Below, piece by piece: positions 47,113 through 62,466 of a DNA stretch of 64,000 nt. Source of the stretch: Kondoa malvinella. Taxonomy: Eukaryota > Basidiomycota > Agaricostilbomycetes > Agaricostilbales > Kondoaceae. Location of the stretch: the NCBI GenBank assembly GCA_039545315.1, contig BCIM01000008.1:310001-374000 (forward strand). Reading direction: 5' to 3'. Under the pieces are notes generated by a model. The model had not been told where the DNA came from. It made no database searches and worked only from the letters and a program-made list of their open reading frames with translations. The stretch's first letter is position 1. Every line of letters starts with the position of its first letter. A program made the translations under genes and the position numbers.

Positions 47113-47877
47113 ATGGACGAATTCAACACGACCGACCGATTTCGTGGTCTATTCTGCTGTGTAACCTCTCGACTTTCAATAGACTCTGAGCAAGATTACA
47201 GAACACAAGACGACGATGCTTTATCCTTGCATTCGAATTTCTACCCTCACGCTGCAAGTCCTCGGGTTTCATATGCTGCTTGGATCAAATCCTTTTTCCA
47301 AAGTCGGCCTGCTATAGCTTTACCTGAGGATGAGGATGCGCAAGTAATTGATCTGAGTAGGCCTGAGGAGGAGGATGAGATGATCATGGAAGCGCAAATT
47401 ACACAGGCGGAAGAGTCAGAGCGGTTAGAAAGGAAAGCCAGGAGGAAAGCTAAGAGACGGGCTAGGCGGATGCAGCAGTATGAGGATGAACAGGCTGTTC
47501 CTGTGGATACGACGCTGTGGGAGGACGAGTCGGTAGCAACGGATTTGGATGATGAATCTCAAGCGGGAGGTGCAGATGCGGATGGGGATTTACTATTCGC
47601 TACGGGCAAGCGACCTTCATATCGATCCAAGACATCTTCTTCATCCTCGCATAGTGGCAGAAGAGATGAAGCTGTTTTCGATGCAAGATTACATGATTCG
47701 GGCAGCGACAACACTTCAGTCGCACCTTCTCTCCTCTTCTCCGAGCGTTCTTCTCATTCCAAGCATCAATATCAATATCGTGAGCTCCCTGCAACTCCTT
47801 TGCATGACATGCTAATATTGCATAGAACCCCAAGAAGCAATGTCCGATTCTGGCAGACGCAAGAAGCCGAAAGCTGA
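47113..47877 (+). CDS. Unrecognised 254-residue charged protein, single exon
   Basis: I do not recognise it. It is an unusual single-exon gene for this window. ATG 47113 opens MDEFNTTDRFRGLFCCVTSR with two adjacent cysteines that could be lipid-modified. Then come acidic stretches, RVSYAAWIKSFFQSRPA, a strong acidic-then-basic helix (EESERLERKARRKAKRRARR near 47415-47475) that resembles a nuclear or nucleolar localisation segment, and a Ser/Asp-rich tail ending RTPRSNVRFWQTQEAES, TGA at 47875-47877. It is mostly disordered. The next gene on the minus strand converges on it (270 bp). Confidence 0.6.
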   Translation: MDEFNTTDRFRGLFCCVTSRLSIDSEQDYRTQDDDALSLHSNFYPHAASPRVSYAAWIKSFFQSRPAIALPEDEDAQVIDLSRPEEEDEMIMEAQITQAEESERLERKARRKAKRRARRMQQYEDEQAVPVDTTLWEDESVATDLDDESQAGGADADGDLLFATGKRPSYRSKTSSSSSHSGRRDEAVFDARLHDSGSDNTSVAPSLLFSERSSHSKHQYQYRELPATPLHDMLILHRTPRSNVRFWQTQEAES

Positions 47878-48146
47878 GCGTCGAATCAGCAAGATGTCAG
47901 CCAACACGGCATGACCTATCTTCGACACCTGTCTGTATCTCTTGTTCATTGGGCTGCTTGTATTTCTTCAGGTCGCTGTATTGTTACTCCGCATAACGAA
48001 TCATCTTTGCATATCTAAGTACCAAATTTACTACCCTACTTGCTTCCGCCTACTAGCTGTTATACACAAAAGACCAGACTATGATAACAAATACTAACGA
48101 CCAACCACATGCCATCTTCTTTCTACATTATTCTCTTTCCGCATAT

Positions 48147-51010
48147 TCAAGACAAAGGCGTCTTGACTTGAGGATTACCAGGCATCTTGGGTGGAACAGC
48201 TTTAGCGCTGGCTGGAGCTAGAGCAGAGATCTTGACCATCCAAGGATCTTTCAAGATGGCTTCTGTCGTTACACGATTCTTTGGGTTTGGGTTGAGCATT
48301 TGCTTGACGATTGCGCGACATTCTTTCGGTTGCATGTCCCCAATTGGCTATGAACAACGCGTCAGACTTGCTTCAACGCTTTGGAGAACAGGCTTACTGG
48401 AGGGTTTGGAGAGTTGTGATAGGCATCACGAAACAAGGCATATGATGGATCGGTCTCTTTAGCCACTCGCCAAGGCAACTCCTCGTGCTGAGGATATTAT
48501 TGAGCATATTAATGACGGATGGGAAAGAAAAAAGCTTACCTGCATGCAGTAGAAGACAACAGCGCAGGCCCAGACATCGACCATGCGAGCGTCATATTCG
48601 GCTACGGGGTACAATCAGTATGAAACCAACTGTATAGGCCCGTACTCACCTTTGGGCTCAAATTGCTCCGGTGCAATATACGGCTCGCTACCGCAAAGAC
48701 CTTTGCTCAAATGCGTAGTCTTTTCCCAACACATCCTGAACACATCAGAAACACCAAAGTCGGTGATCTTCAGCACGTCATTCACATCCAAGAGAAGATT
48801 CTCAGGCTTGATATCCCGATGGGCGACACCCATTGAATGTAGGTACGAGACACCAGCGATCATCTGGTAGAAGTAGGACCGGATTTGTGTTTCTGACAAG
48901 CCGCCTTTCTTAATGGCGCCGTAAAGGTCTCCACCACTGTACGCAAGGCAGAAGCGTCAGCACTGCCTTTATGCAATAGCTTGTGTCAGCACGTACGGGC
49001 AGTATTCCATCACTTCACACCAATGATGATTCTCATCCTGGACCAGATCCACTGTTTCGACAATGTTGGGGTGATGTAGCGTAGAAGAGATGCAGAATTC
49101 GGAAGTGAGCTTCTTGACGTACTCCTTTTCAGTTTCGTTCTTGCGTCGTTTCCGGAATTCCTGCTCAAGAAATCAGCTGATTCTCCGATATCCTGACAAG
49201 CGCTTACTTTGACAGCATACAGCTTTTCGGTCGACTGATCCCATTTATGGGCCAACCGGACGACGGCAGTAGCACCTTTGCCGATCGCGACCTTTTCGCA
49301 AGCACCATACTTCTTCAGCAGCGAATTGGTCCTGTACACTATGGTCAGCTGTGAGAACCATGGGGTCGAAGGAATACCGACTGATTGCCGCCTTTGTTGC
49401 TCTTATCATGATGCGACTCGGTGTCAGACTTACCATCGTCGGATTTGCGCCTATCAGATAACCGCAGAGATCAGTAAGCTTATATTGTCCTAAGACTCTT
49501 GATTACTTACGAAGTCGTGCTCAACTTGCGAGTCATGCTATTCGAGACCAGATCTCTCAACGAGGTACCGCCTTCTTTGGACTGGCTTGACTTTCGTTCC
49601 AGCTTGCTCTGCTCTTCATTGCGACTGTTCGGTCGACTAAGAGGCTCGCCTTCCTTTGCCTCCTTCTGATTTCTAGAGCTACTCATCCGTCGTCCGATCC
49701 GACCGAAACCTTTGCTACTCTTCTCCGAAGTAGTTTCGCTCTCGGCACCACTGTCCTCAGAGACCAGACCATTGGCAGCAGCTCGATCACGCTGATCCTG
49801 CAATTGTTGTTGCTTCTTCTGCTCGCGCTCTCGTTCACGCTCCTTCTTTTCTTCTTTGCCAGGGAAGAGTTTACCAAGAACAGACTTCTTCTCTTGCATA
49901 GGAGGACGAGTCTGGCTTGGTGTGCGGACATTAGATGACGGCTGTCTGGTCGGAGAAGGAGCAGGCTGGTCGTGAACGCCTTTGGAAGGGCTAGCAGGCG
50001 AAGGCATGGCGGCAGAGGCTTTGACAGTGCCGTCGGAGGAAGGTTGGTGAACTTCAGACGCTCCTCTACGAAGAGGAGTCTTCTGGGCGTCTTCGGCTGC
50101 AGGGGAAGCGACGGAATCCAGCGGAGGGCTTTGCATGTTCGCGCGATCCAGAGAAGGTGAAGCCTCGCCCATAGTGGACATAGTAGGAGCGCGACTCGAG
50201 AATGCGCTGCTCCCATTGCTATCATTTGCATTTAGGCCGGGACGACCATGCAAGTTTTCAGCTGTCAAAGATGCTGGAGTGTCGTTCCTCGAGACATCTT
50301 GGCCGAAAGGAAAGCCTGGAGAGGAGGTCCGTCCATATTGGTTGGCAGGCGTTTCACTGCCTGGTGTGGCGCGGGTGCTGGATGGAGAACTCGATCTGGC
50401 AGACTCGTGCGCAGCCAATCGATCAGCTAGATTGGATGGGTAACAATTCTTCGGAGCCGGTTCAGAAGTGTCTATTGGTCTATCGGAGGGAGTCGTGGCT
50501 TCTGCCTGACGGCGCGCGACTTCAGGCAATTCGGAGGTGATGTTATTGTGGCTTGCACTTGACGGCGAACTAATGCGATGAGCCTCGATTGGACTTGAGA
50601 TGTCATCCTTGCTAGAAATCGTTGGAGGGGCGATTGGTTCCGGACGCCTTGTGAGCATCGCTACAATAAGTCATGCTTCATGAGAAGTTCATGTGACCAG
50701 CTGACCTATCCGGCCTTAGATTGACGACATTAGCACCGTGACCTGCTTGATGCATTAGCGGAACTTTCGTTGCGAGCCGCAACTTTGGCGCACCAGATTC
50801 AGCCTTGTACATTTGGAATTGCTCTCTTTCGGTCAACTTGACACCAGAGCTGACTCGATGCGACTTTTCATGCCGAGCTTGTGCTTGCTCGAGCGTCTCG
50901 CCTGCTCGAGGCTCTTCATCATTCAGATCCAAGGCAGATGTTGTAGCTGGAAGATCGGTATCATCTTCTCCCATGTCCATTGTAGGACTTTGAACGGGGT
51001 CTGGAACCAT
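48147..51010 (-). CDS. HAL4: Hal4/Sat4-type (NPR/Hal5 family) Ser/Thr protein kinase
   Basis: Fungal-specific kinase family that controls potassium transport and nutrient-permease stability. The start ATG at 51010 ([19 protein letters not shown]) is followed by NVVNLRPD and a long Ser/Pro/Thr-rich disordered region with NPR-like basic patches (50658-49507). The kinase domain begins [20 protein letters not shown] (about 49290-49320), VAIK-type lysine in LYAVKEF, catalytic loop [20 protein letters not shown] (about 48780-48840), DFG in [13 protein letters not shown], then [20 protein letters not shown], typical of Hal4/5 kinases. The C-lobe has [20 protein letters not shown] and ends QVKTPLS, TGA at 48147-48149. 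All catalytic residues are present. No upstream ATG is in frame with this start. Confidence 0.9.
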
Positions 51011-51939
51011 GTTGAAATGCAGGAGATTCAAAGGCTGTTGTAGCGGGAAGCAGGAAAATTCAAGCCTTGACGACTTGTAGGGCTGCAACGTTCGCGCGTC
51101 TGGAGTGACGTGGACGACGGCTGTTTGCTGAGACCCTGTAGAGGTAAAGAGAAGCTTTTGCTGTTGCAATTGGCTGGCTTGAGCGGCTTCGAATCGAAAG
51201 TTACAAGGGAGCAAAGCGTGACTGATAGTCAAGCCGGCAGGACTAGCCTATGCGCTATGGTGTTGGCTCGTGTTCTGACAGCACAGAGGGGCTCTGAAGA
51301 GGCTTACGGTGCTGGGTTATGACTCTGGGAGAGGTTCTTGCTATTCCGGGACGATTCTGCTCAAGACGCAAGGCAAGGGAGCCAAGGTCGAAGAGACGCC
51401 GCGATATCAACTGGTATGATCTAGAAAAGGTACTCTTCCTCGTCGCCTGCTGAGTAAGAGAGGTGTTGCATGCTGGAAAGTCCGACTGTCCGACTGCCGT
51501 CATTGGCCTGGGCGTCGCGCCACAAAAAGGCGGCATGCGTTGCCGCTCACAGTGGAGTATTGCAGTGTACAGCCTACATACAAGCGTCTACAATGCTATA
51601 CGGGATCAGGAGCATGAGACCGCGGATGCACAAGTCAATTTTAGTTGATTCATCATGCAATCACACGGTAGGCAGCCAAAGCCTGGCTTTACCTAGATAG
51701 TCACAGGATGTATGCCAAAGAAGCATCTGCAGAACTCATCACCACGCAGATGCATTCGGGATGAAAAGAAAAGGTGTGAAGGAAAACTGAAAAGAAAAGT
51801 CCCACAGTAAAAGCGGACACTTGACCGGAAGCGAAGGACCCAGAAATACAGCAGACAGAAGGAAGTGCGAGCGAATGAAAGACCGAGCGTAAAGATGCAT
51901 AAATGTAGTCCGACCTTGATTGCCAATGTACAGGGTTCA
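51011..51939. other. Intergenic region between Hal4-type kinase and calcineurin A (929 bp)
   Basis: This is upstream of the kinase (minus) and downstream of calcineurin A (minus). A 93-codon minus-strand frame (51255-51536) and other short frames lack recognisable content and are interrupted elsewhere. It probably contains the kinase promoter, its 5' UTR and the calcineurin 3' UTR. No repeat seen. Confidence 0.4.
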
Positions 51940-54913
<2,974 letters not shown>

Positions 54914-56568
54914 GTTGAGGGGGGCAGGTGCGCGCTGTGAAATTACGCTTCCAAATCTTTTATCTCGCAGACACGCTGTTTCTGCTTAAATGGGTATCTA
55001 GTGCTACAGAGACCGTGCTTATTGCAGATCAGAGAGCTGGCGAGAGGTGGTTCAAAAAGAGAGTCGCCTTTCCTGCGAGGTGTGGCAAGTATGACACTTT
55101 GATTCGTTCGCATGAGATTCTATGCGAGCTACAAATAGTTCTGTCCTCGCGAATCCCTTGCCTGCTCAACATTACGCTTCAATACTGCTCGAGGCCTGAT
55201 AGAGCGGGCGCGTCATGCGACCACTTGCATCTGACCCGGCAACAGGATGCAGTGAAGGGACGTGTATTAGTAATTAACAGCGTCAGAGAGCCTGCAGTAC
55301 GACAGAAGAGAGTGTGCGACAGGAGACAGGCGACACAGCTAATGCTTTCTGGAGAGATGTGAACGAACAAAGCGCAACATCAGCGTCAATGCGCGGATAG
55401 CAGAAAGAGCTTTCACACAGCCAATAGAGATCAAGCGATGTGAATAAGAATGAGAAAGAAGCAAAACAGCGAGAAGGTCGACTGGACCAACCATCTCGAA
55501 GAGCTCGGAAACTTTTTCGTTAATCCAGAGTGCAGCCGCAAAATCCTCGAGTCGACGAGCTTAGGGGAATGTAGTAGGGCGGAGTAGGACCTGAAAGCAC
55601 AAGACCATTCTTTGACGTGGGTACATGACAGACGCGAACAACAGCACAGGTAAGCCTAATCATTCCCAAAGTCTATAAGCTGAGCTCACGACAGTTTTGT
55701 GAGGTTGATACTGACTAGTAATCCAACAGATCCCTCTGATCCTTGGGTGGTATCTCGGCAAAGGCCCTGCTTTTGTTTTCAAGCTTGAATGGCCTGGCGT
55801 GTCCAGCTACAACGACTTGTATCTGCTCTGAACCGGTCTACAAGTGGCCCGCCTATAGTGTTTTTTTGCAGGAACAGGCAAATAGTCACCAGATCGCGCA
55901 GTATGGGAATGTTCATTCATGTATATCCACGAACGGTTTGGAATATAGAAGTGCAAAGACTGTGTTCTCTGACAGCGATACAAACAGATGAAACGAACAC
56001 AACGTAGAACGACTTCCAGGCAGGAAGAGGACCAGCGATATACTACAAGAGAATCATTGGCTGGCAGTTCAGTGCAACATGTCAGAATTTCTTCTCGCGC
56101 GACCTCATGCATCAAAGTGTTGTCTACAGTTTCTTCTCGTTGGTACTGTGCATCTACAAGTGTCACGCATCTCAGTCGCTGTAGCCGATCGCGTCGCTCG
56201 CTTTGCCAAAATAACTCTTCCTCTTGTCATTTTATGTCTGTTTCCTTTACACGCTCCTCTGCTCTTATGTTCATACTCCGAGGTTGATTGCACGTCGATA
56301 TTGCTGCTTATCATACCGCTTGAACTCCATGTGCAAAGCTGGAGATGACCCGGAAAACGTCACAGTGGTATATTTAGCGACCGGCGCGGAATGCAGTTTT
56401 TCGTTAATCCCGATGCTGTTTCCCATCCGACCACGCATAATCACCAAAACACTGCCATTGCGAAGCGGACCAGAACCCTGTTGTTGTCGTCTCGATCCAG
56501 TTAATGCTTCTAGCGGAAGTCATTTGCTCAGTCTCTAACATTCTCTCGTCACCCATCGTCCTCGGATC
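54914..56568. other. Large divergent intergenic region (1.65 kb)
   Basis: This is the longest gene-free stretch of the window, between calcineurin A (start 54913, minus) and the amino-acid transporter (start 56569, plus). A 144-codon plus frame (54928-55362) starts without ATG and shows no family features; others overlap in conflicting frames. I do not see an RNA gene, repeat or transposon. It could hold long regulated promoters or a non-coding transcript. Confidence 0.45.
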
Positions 56569-58935
56569 ATGGATCAGCAAACCCAAAGGAGTCGGGACTT
56601 TCAGGTCCTAGATGAAGAAAGAAACGCTGCTCAATTAAACAACCCTCTGCAAACACCGTCAAAGAAGAATGACGAGAAGAATGGTCTCGCTGCTAAGCTA
56701 GCCGGTGACAAAGACACTTCGGTCAGGGCTGAAGAAGAGAGCATTGGTGAAGGTTCTATCAAGGTCAAGCAATTGTCTTGGGTCGAGGCGGCTGGCTTGA
56801 GTGAGTTTGCACATCTTTAAAGGCCTTCGGTGTGCTCATGTTTGTCCATGTGTTCTCAGTGTTCACGTGAGTTGGGATTACTTGATCCCGCTGACGATCG
56901 ACGCTAATGCTATACACATAGGGAGTACATTGTCATCGTATGCGGCTCGCTCTCGTCCCGATATGCATGGCTGACCAGAAGACTAGGCTATTCTATCTTT
57001 CGTGCGTCCCTCTGTCCATTGCAGAGATCTGACTGACATCTTTAGTAGCCAAGCTCGTACTCGGTTCTCGGTATGGGAGGCGGTGTGCTAGCCACAGTCG
57101 CAGTTGGCCTGGTTGTCCTCTACAGCAGTCATGTTCTCTGGCGTTTCTGGTAAGTCATCAATTCTCGTCTCCAGACAACAAAATTGACAAGATAGGTTAT
57201 AGCATGCTTCATCCAGACTCTCCGGACATTGTAGACCTCACCTCTCGTCTAGTACCTGAACCATGGCGGAAGACAGTTTGGATAATCGCTTCAATCGGAT
57301 TCCTGCTGAACAACGTGAGCCATTTATCAGCAGTCAAAGGGCGACAACTGACATGCGCCTGCCTAGCTGTTCATCATGGGACTACACACCCTGTATGTCG
57401 CTCACCTTTGAGCCAGAGCTCATTTCTTATGTCCTCGTTCCTCAATTGCAGATCTGGAGCCCTCGCCTTCAACACACTCAGCGAGCACTCGATCTGCACC
57501 ACAGCGTTCACAGCCATTATGACAGTCGTGATGCTGGTATTGTCGCTGTTCAGGGAGCTGAATCAGGTTGCCATCCTTGGCTTTATCGCTGCAGGTTGGT
57601 CTTCTTTTGTATGGCGTGACCAATTGCTGATTTCTGCCAAGGCACTATGTTCATCGCCTTGCTGCTCACTTTGGTCTTCCTCGGTGTACAAGGCGACCCC
57701 GTTGGATACGCTCCCGGAATGTCTTTCACTGTCCGCGCCTGGGCAGCGGAAGGAACGACTTTCGTTGCTGGTTTCAACGCCTTCCTGAACGTATGCTTAT
57801 TTCTTACGCTACACTGCTCCTGCTGAATTCGACCAGATCGTCTACACCTTCGTGGGTCAAATCCTCATTCCCAGCTATGTGGCCGATATGAAGGTGAGGG
57901 ATTGATCGGCCCCAGCGTTGGATAATTCTGACCATGCCTTCGCGCACTGCAGAGACCACAAGGTCAGCTTGAGCTCTACACTTGCTTGTAACAGCGAGAT
58001 CTGATACATGGAATTAGACTTCCCAAAAGCGCTCTACCTGTGCACATTTTTGGAAATCATTCTCTTCACCATTGGCGGTGCCGTCGGCTACCACTACATC
58101 GGCGATGAATACATGGTTTCGCCCGCATGTAAGCTTGTCTCAGCTGCTTCAGCGGCTCCACTGATGCGCAAACAGATGGTGCCTTGATCGAACCTTATGT
58201 CAAGGTAGTTGCTGCATTTACTTTGCCAACATTGATCGTTGTGAGCTGGAGTTCAGACTATCTGCAGATCCATTGCTGATTGTAGTCTGCTATAGGTTGG
58301 GGTGCTATGTGAGTCTGCAGTCTATCGCTCATACAATTTTGCTCAATGGTATGACCCAATACCTTCAAGACTCGAACATTACCAGTCGCTTCGTCTTTTT
58401 GTGGATCTTCCCAGCAGATTCTGTTCATCGGCTCACGCATACATTCAAGGGATGGTCAGTGTGGATCGCCATCGTTGTTGTCGGCTACATAGTGTCATTC
58501 GTTATCGGCTCTGGTCAGGACTGATTACTAGTGTTCCGAGGTCATTATTGATATTCTGCTCTACAGGAATTCCGTTCTTCAACGAATTACTTAGTCTCCT
58601 CTCCTCTCTCTTCGATTGGCATTTCGGGTTCGTTCTAGAAGGCTTGGCGTTCTTCCAAATCTACAAAGGCCGCGCTTGGACGACTCCAGTCCGAAAGGCT
58701 GAAGGTATCATGAACATTATCTTGATCGTCGCCGGGCTCTTCATCCTGGGTGCGGGCTGCTACTCTTCCATTTCGGCTATCATTGCAGACTACGAGAATG
58801 GTCTTGTTGCTGGCGCATTCAGCTGGTAGGTTCCAAATCTTCTCCAGCGAAATTTCTTCGCTCATGCCACGCTTTCTAGCGAAAATAATGGTTTCTAAGC
58901 TGGGCAGGTGTCAAACTCTTCCGGCCAGTATGTAG
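56569..58935 (+). CDS. Amino-acid transporter of the fungal mtr-like AAAP family
   Basis: Eleven-span amino-acid/proton symporter family. ATG 56569 opens MDQQTQRSRDFQVLDEERNA, a charged cytosolic N-terminus ending in KVKQLSWVEAAGLM. Spans follow across many short exons: FTEYIVIAILSFPSSYSVLG, GVLATVAVGLVVLYSSHVLW, TTAFTAIMTVVMLVLSLFRE, QVAILGFIAAGTMFIALLLT, then NIVYTFVGQILIPSYVADMK (a signature of the mtr/N-type family), LYLCTFLEIILFTIGGAVGY, SVWIAIVVVGYIVSFVIGSG, then IPFFNELLSLLSSLFDWHF and GIMNIILIVAGLFILGAGCY with SAIIADYENG. The family usually ends in PFSC-type sequence; here AFS is followed by an intron and the last exon phase is unsettled. The stop could be TAG at 58933-58935 or TAA at 58991-58993. 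Substrate unknown. Confidence 0.88.
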
Positions 58936-59009
58936 TGTCGATGATGTACACAGTCGCAAACATTTCCCCATAGACTTGTATTTCATTGCCTAAAACAAAG
59001 TGCTACTTT

Positions 59010-61459
59010 CTAGTACGATCTACCAAACAGCGTCCAGCTCTTGGCCTTTGTTCCACAGCGCACACAGTTGCCCTGTAGCTTGCCCCAACGTTCCTATAAA
59101 CACCTGATTAGCTTGCAAGACGGGGAAAACTTCGAGTCTTACCTGATCGAATGGAATGCAAAGCGACTTTGCTCCCGCTGAAGGAGCTCTCTCATCTTGT
59201 ACCTCAGCCGCGCTCCTGGGAAAGGGATCAGATGCTTCACGAAACAAGAAGAAGTCATACTCTTCAGCACTAGTCTTCTTGATGTCGTCTTCACAAGCCT
59301 CCACCTCACACCAAGGAATCAAACAGCACTTGCCCGCATTAAGCTGTGGAACAAAGTCTTTCCATTCCGATACTCTTGCTATCCGGTCAACGTAGTTCTT
59401 TTTGGCAATTTCAAACATTTCAGCCTGGATTTCGTCCAAAAGTGATGAGGCATTCTTGGCAATGTCGGCTAGAGGTAAAGGAGCTTTGGCACCAGTCGCT
59501 CTTCGAACAGCTGTGACTTGATCCTTCGCCAGATCATTTGGACCGACCTCGAGGCGGACAGGGATACCCTAGAAGGAGTGTCAGCTGAAGAACAAAAAAC
59601 GTCAAGTGCACATACCCTCATCTCCCACTCGTTGTACTTCCAACCTGGAGTGTAGCCTTCCCTCAGATCCGCCTTGGCTCTCAAACCACCATCAATCAAA
59701 GCAGAAGCCACTTCCTGTGCTTTGTCATACAGCGACTGCCTTTGTTCTGCAGTCGTCTTTGCTGAGATACCAGTAGGGATAACAACGAATTGCCACTGAG
59801 CGACTTTAGGCGGCAAGACCAAACCCTTGTCATCGGAATGGGTCATGACCATCACACCAATCGTGCGTGTTGACAAGCCCCACGAGTTCTGCCAGACAAA
59901 CAGTTTGTTGTCCTTGCCTGGTTTCTCTGGATCTTCTACGGTGATGTTGAACATTTTACTGAAGTTCTGACCGAGACTATGTGAAGTGCCTCCTTGAATG
60001 CCACGACCTGAAGCAGGGATGAAACCTTCCACAGTAGTGGTATAAAGACCTCCTGCGAATTTTTCCTTTTCTGACTTGATACCAGGAATGACTGGGACGG
60101 CGAGGAGGTCTTCGTAGACACGGCGGTAAAGATCTAATATTTGGCGTACTTCCACGTCGGCCTCTTTCTTGTAGAGATGAGCAGTGTGACCTTCTTGCCA
60201 TAAGAATTCCCTTGTCCGAAGGAAAGGTTCTGCGCATCATGCTCAGGCTTCAATTCTGCTGGTATGAGGGCAGATAGCTTACGAGGATTCTTGAATTCCC
60301 ATCGGACGACACTGTTCCACTGGTTGAGCTTGAGAGGAAGATCACGATGACTTCTGATCCACTATAGTCAAGCTGTGAGAAAGTGAATACTCAATACGAA
60401 TGATAGCGCACTCTTGCGTAAGCTGGGTACATGACAGTCTCACTGCGAGAAGGTTTCTGGCTAAGCGATCACCTCCGCAGTAGCAGGTCTCGACTCACGA
60501 TGTCGGGCGGATAGCAATAGGTTCTTCGAGGTCGGACGAGCCACTGAAGGAAGGATGAGCTACCGTCATAAGATTATCGAGACTACTGACGCTCGTGTAA
60601 CCCATGCGACTTCAGCCGAGAAGCCCTCAATGTGATCCTTTTCCTTCTCGAGCACTTTCCGGCTGACAAACATAGGGAAATAAGTGTTTTCGACTCCGAG
60701 CTTTTTGATTTCGCCATCAAAGAAAGCGGTGATGCGTTCCCAAATATAATAAGAAGGAGGACGAAGGACATAGCAGCCTGAAATGTCATAGTAGTCGATC
60801 ATTTCTGCTTTGGTCAAGACTTGCTGGTACCAGCCGCCAAAGTCATCGCCTAGCTTCTTGATTGTTAGACCGGCATTTTCGAGCTCTGTGCCAGCTGCTT
60901 CTGGCTTCTTTGTTTCCTTTACAGCAGGTTTGGCAGGTTTGGCTGCTGGTGCTGGTCTGTCAAGGTCATTTTGTTAGCGATAAAGTGCGCAGCTGAGAAG
61001 ATTACTGACGGATCTGCTCCCTTTTCGCCGAACGTGATTTCCTTGTATTGTACTTGCGAGCTTGTCAATTGGGCAACAAAGTCTGAACCAGATAGTGAAG
61101 CATTCGCCAAAGAGATTGATTCTGCTTCCAAAAGAGAAGCAGACACAACGACTGCGACGGTTGCAGCATTGTTGGGGTTGAGAGCAGCAGGCGAGACTGC
61201 GACACCATTCGAACATGAGTTTCACTTTGCCCTTGACGATATTTCATGCAGACAATCACAAACCTGCAGACTTTTTGACAGCCAACACTTCTTGTACGAG
61301 GCTCTCATCAGCTGCTCTTGCGTCCTTGTAGCCCAAAGATTTAGCCAAAGCAGACGCTGCGCCGATATTCTTGCTCTCTTCTGCAAACACCACCAACAGT
61401 TTGGGCGTGTCTGCGCCGCCTTTGGGCTTGAAGCAATACGCGTTGACTGGGACGCTCAT
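59010..61459 (-). CDS. Cytosolic prolyl-tRNA synthetase with YbaK-like N-terminal domain
   Basis: Charges tRNA-Pro in the cytosol. The ATG at 61459 opens [20 protein letters not shown], a YbaK-like domain with [20 protein letters not shown], normally an editing-type domain in fungal ProRS. A Pro/Ala/Lys linker follows ([16 protein letters not shown] near 60890-60960), then the class II catalytic core: [56 protein letters not shown], later [20 protein letters not shown] and [20 protein letters not shown]. The anticodon-binding end is [20 protein letters not shown], with SLCIPFDQ spliced to [23 protein letters not shown] at 59010-59012. The Cys pair and GRSY end are typical of the eukaryote-type enzyme. 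About six introns. It converges on the amino-acid transporter, within 75 bp. Confidence 0.95.
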
Positions 61460-61606
61460 GATTTGGTCTGGTCAAAGCGAGTTCACTCAGGTGGTAGCTG
61501 TAGATAGAGCCTTCTGCTTGGGCCCTCTCTCTCTCTGCTCGAGTCATGCATCTCGTCGGCCGTGATGCTGCTGTGCTGCTACTTTGTGCTCTGAAATCTA
61601 TCTGCC

Positions 61607-62040
61607 CTACTGTAGCGTCTCTGCGCATCTCTTGGCCAATTGCCTAGACACGCACTGCGGAGCGTGAGGATCTTCGCGCCTGTCAACGAAGCAAAGCTCA
61701 TCCAGCACGATTTTCTTGCGCCAGTAGGCTTCCGTACCCACGCGGCGAACGCTCTCAAGACATTGCTTCTGATCGCGGTCCTCTGTCGAAAAATCATCTT
61801 CATCACAAGCAATTTTGCTCTACTCCTCTCGAGCGTCGAAACATACCAAGTAGACAAGCATTCTTGGTGTGATGAAGCCCAAGAGTACTTGCACCTTGCG
61901 CAGTAGACACCGTCATTCGAGATCGACTCTGAGGAAACGACCGCATTTCGTCTACCACTGGAAAGTCATTACGTCGGAAGGCTGCCAAGGTGACGCGCAG
62001 GAAGCTTGGTACTGCTAGATAGCCACTTCATCAAAGGCGA
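61607..62040 (-). CDS. Possible small Cys-containing gene (tentative)
   Basis: A 213-nt minus-strand exon (61607-61819) follows a TAG acceptor and reads without a stop for 70 residues with balanced acidic and basic content: SKIACDEDDFSTEDRDQKQ, then GTEAYWRKKIVLDELCFVD and SRQLAKRCAETLQ, stop at 61607-61609. Upstream, another frame gives DGVYCARCKYSWASSHQECL (about 61865-61925) and, further out, MKWLSSSTKLPARHLGSLP (about 61979-62040), which would suit a mitochondrial presequence. I could not connect these pieces with standard introns, and another frame over the exon is open too. So this is a candidate only, on the basis of composition and Cys spacing. Confidence 0.3.
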
Positions 62041-62466
62041 CTGTGCTTCTCGGAGCACGACTAAGAGATGAGCGGGAAGAGACGGCGAACAAGCAAGACG
62101 CGCCAAACCGCTGAAAGCAGCTAGAGAGATGATTGACTGACTGAAGGGAAAGAGATAGAGGAGCAACCTCGCAACGTGGAAGGTTGCACAGGGCTGACAG
62201 AAAGCGCGGTCGTGCTTCATGGGAGGCTATCATGTCTCGACTGCGCAAACCCGAGAGAACGCGAACGACTGTCAGGCAAAGCAGTGCCGATGCGTACAGA
62301 TAAGACCAGGATAGGACTTGCAGACAGCTCTATGTGTTGATAATCCTCTTCAGTCGGACCCTGGTTTTCGCGCCAGAACGACCATACCAAAGGATACCAG
62401 GGCATTCGAGGATACCCTACGATACCAGGCGTGTCTGCTAGCAATCGTCGCCCTTCCCGCTCAGTC
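62041..62466. other. Upstream region of F-box-like gene
   Basis: About 425 bp before the ATG at 62467. Short frames occur on both strands, none recognisable. It is probably promoter sequence shared with whatever lies on the minus strand. Confidence 0.35.

Noticed and set aside
54928..55362. 144-codon plus-strand open frame
   Set aside because: It starts without ATG and has Arg/Cys/Ser-rich composition with no domain or hydrophobic pattern. Probably chance.
61970..61985. A 15-nt GT-AG 'intron' (GTAATGACTTTCCAG, minus strand) joining MKWLSSSTK.. to an open frame
   Set aside because: It would keep the frame and remove TAATGA, but 15 nt is below any splice length I can support in fungi and is easily a coincidence.
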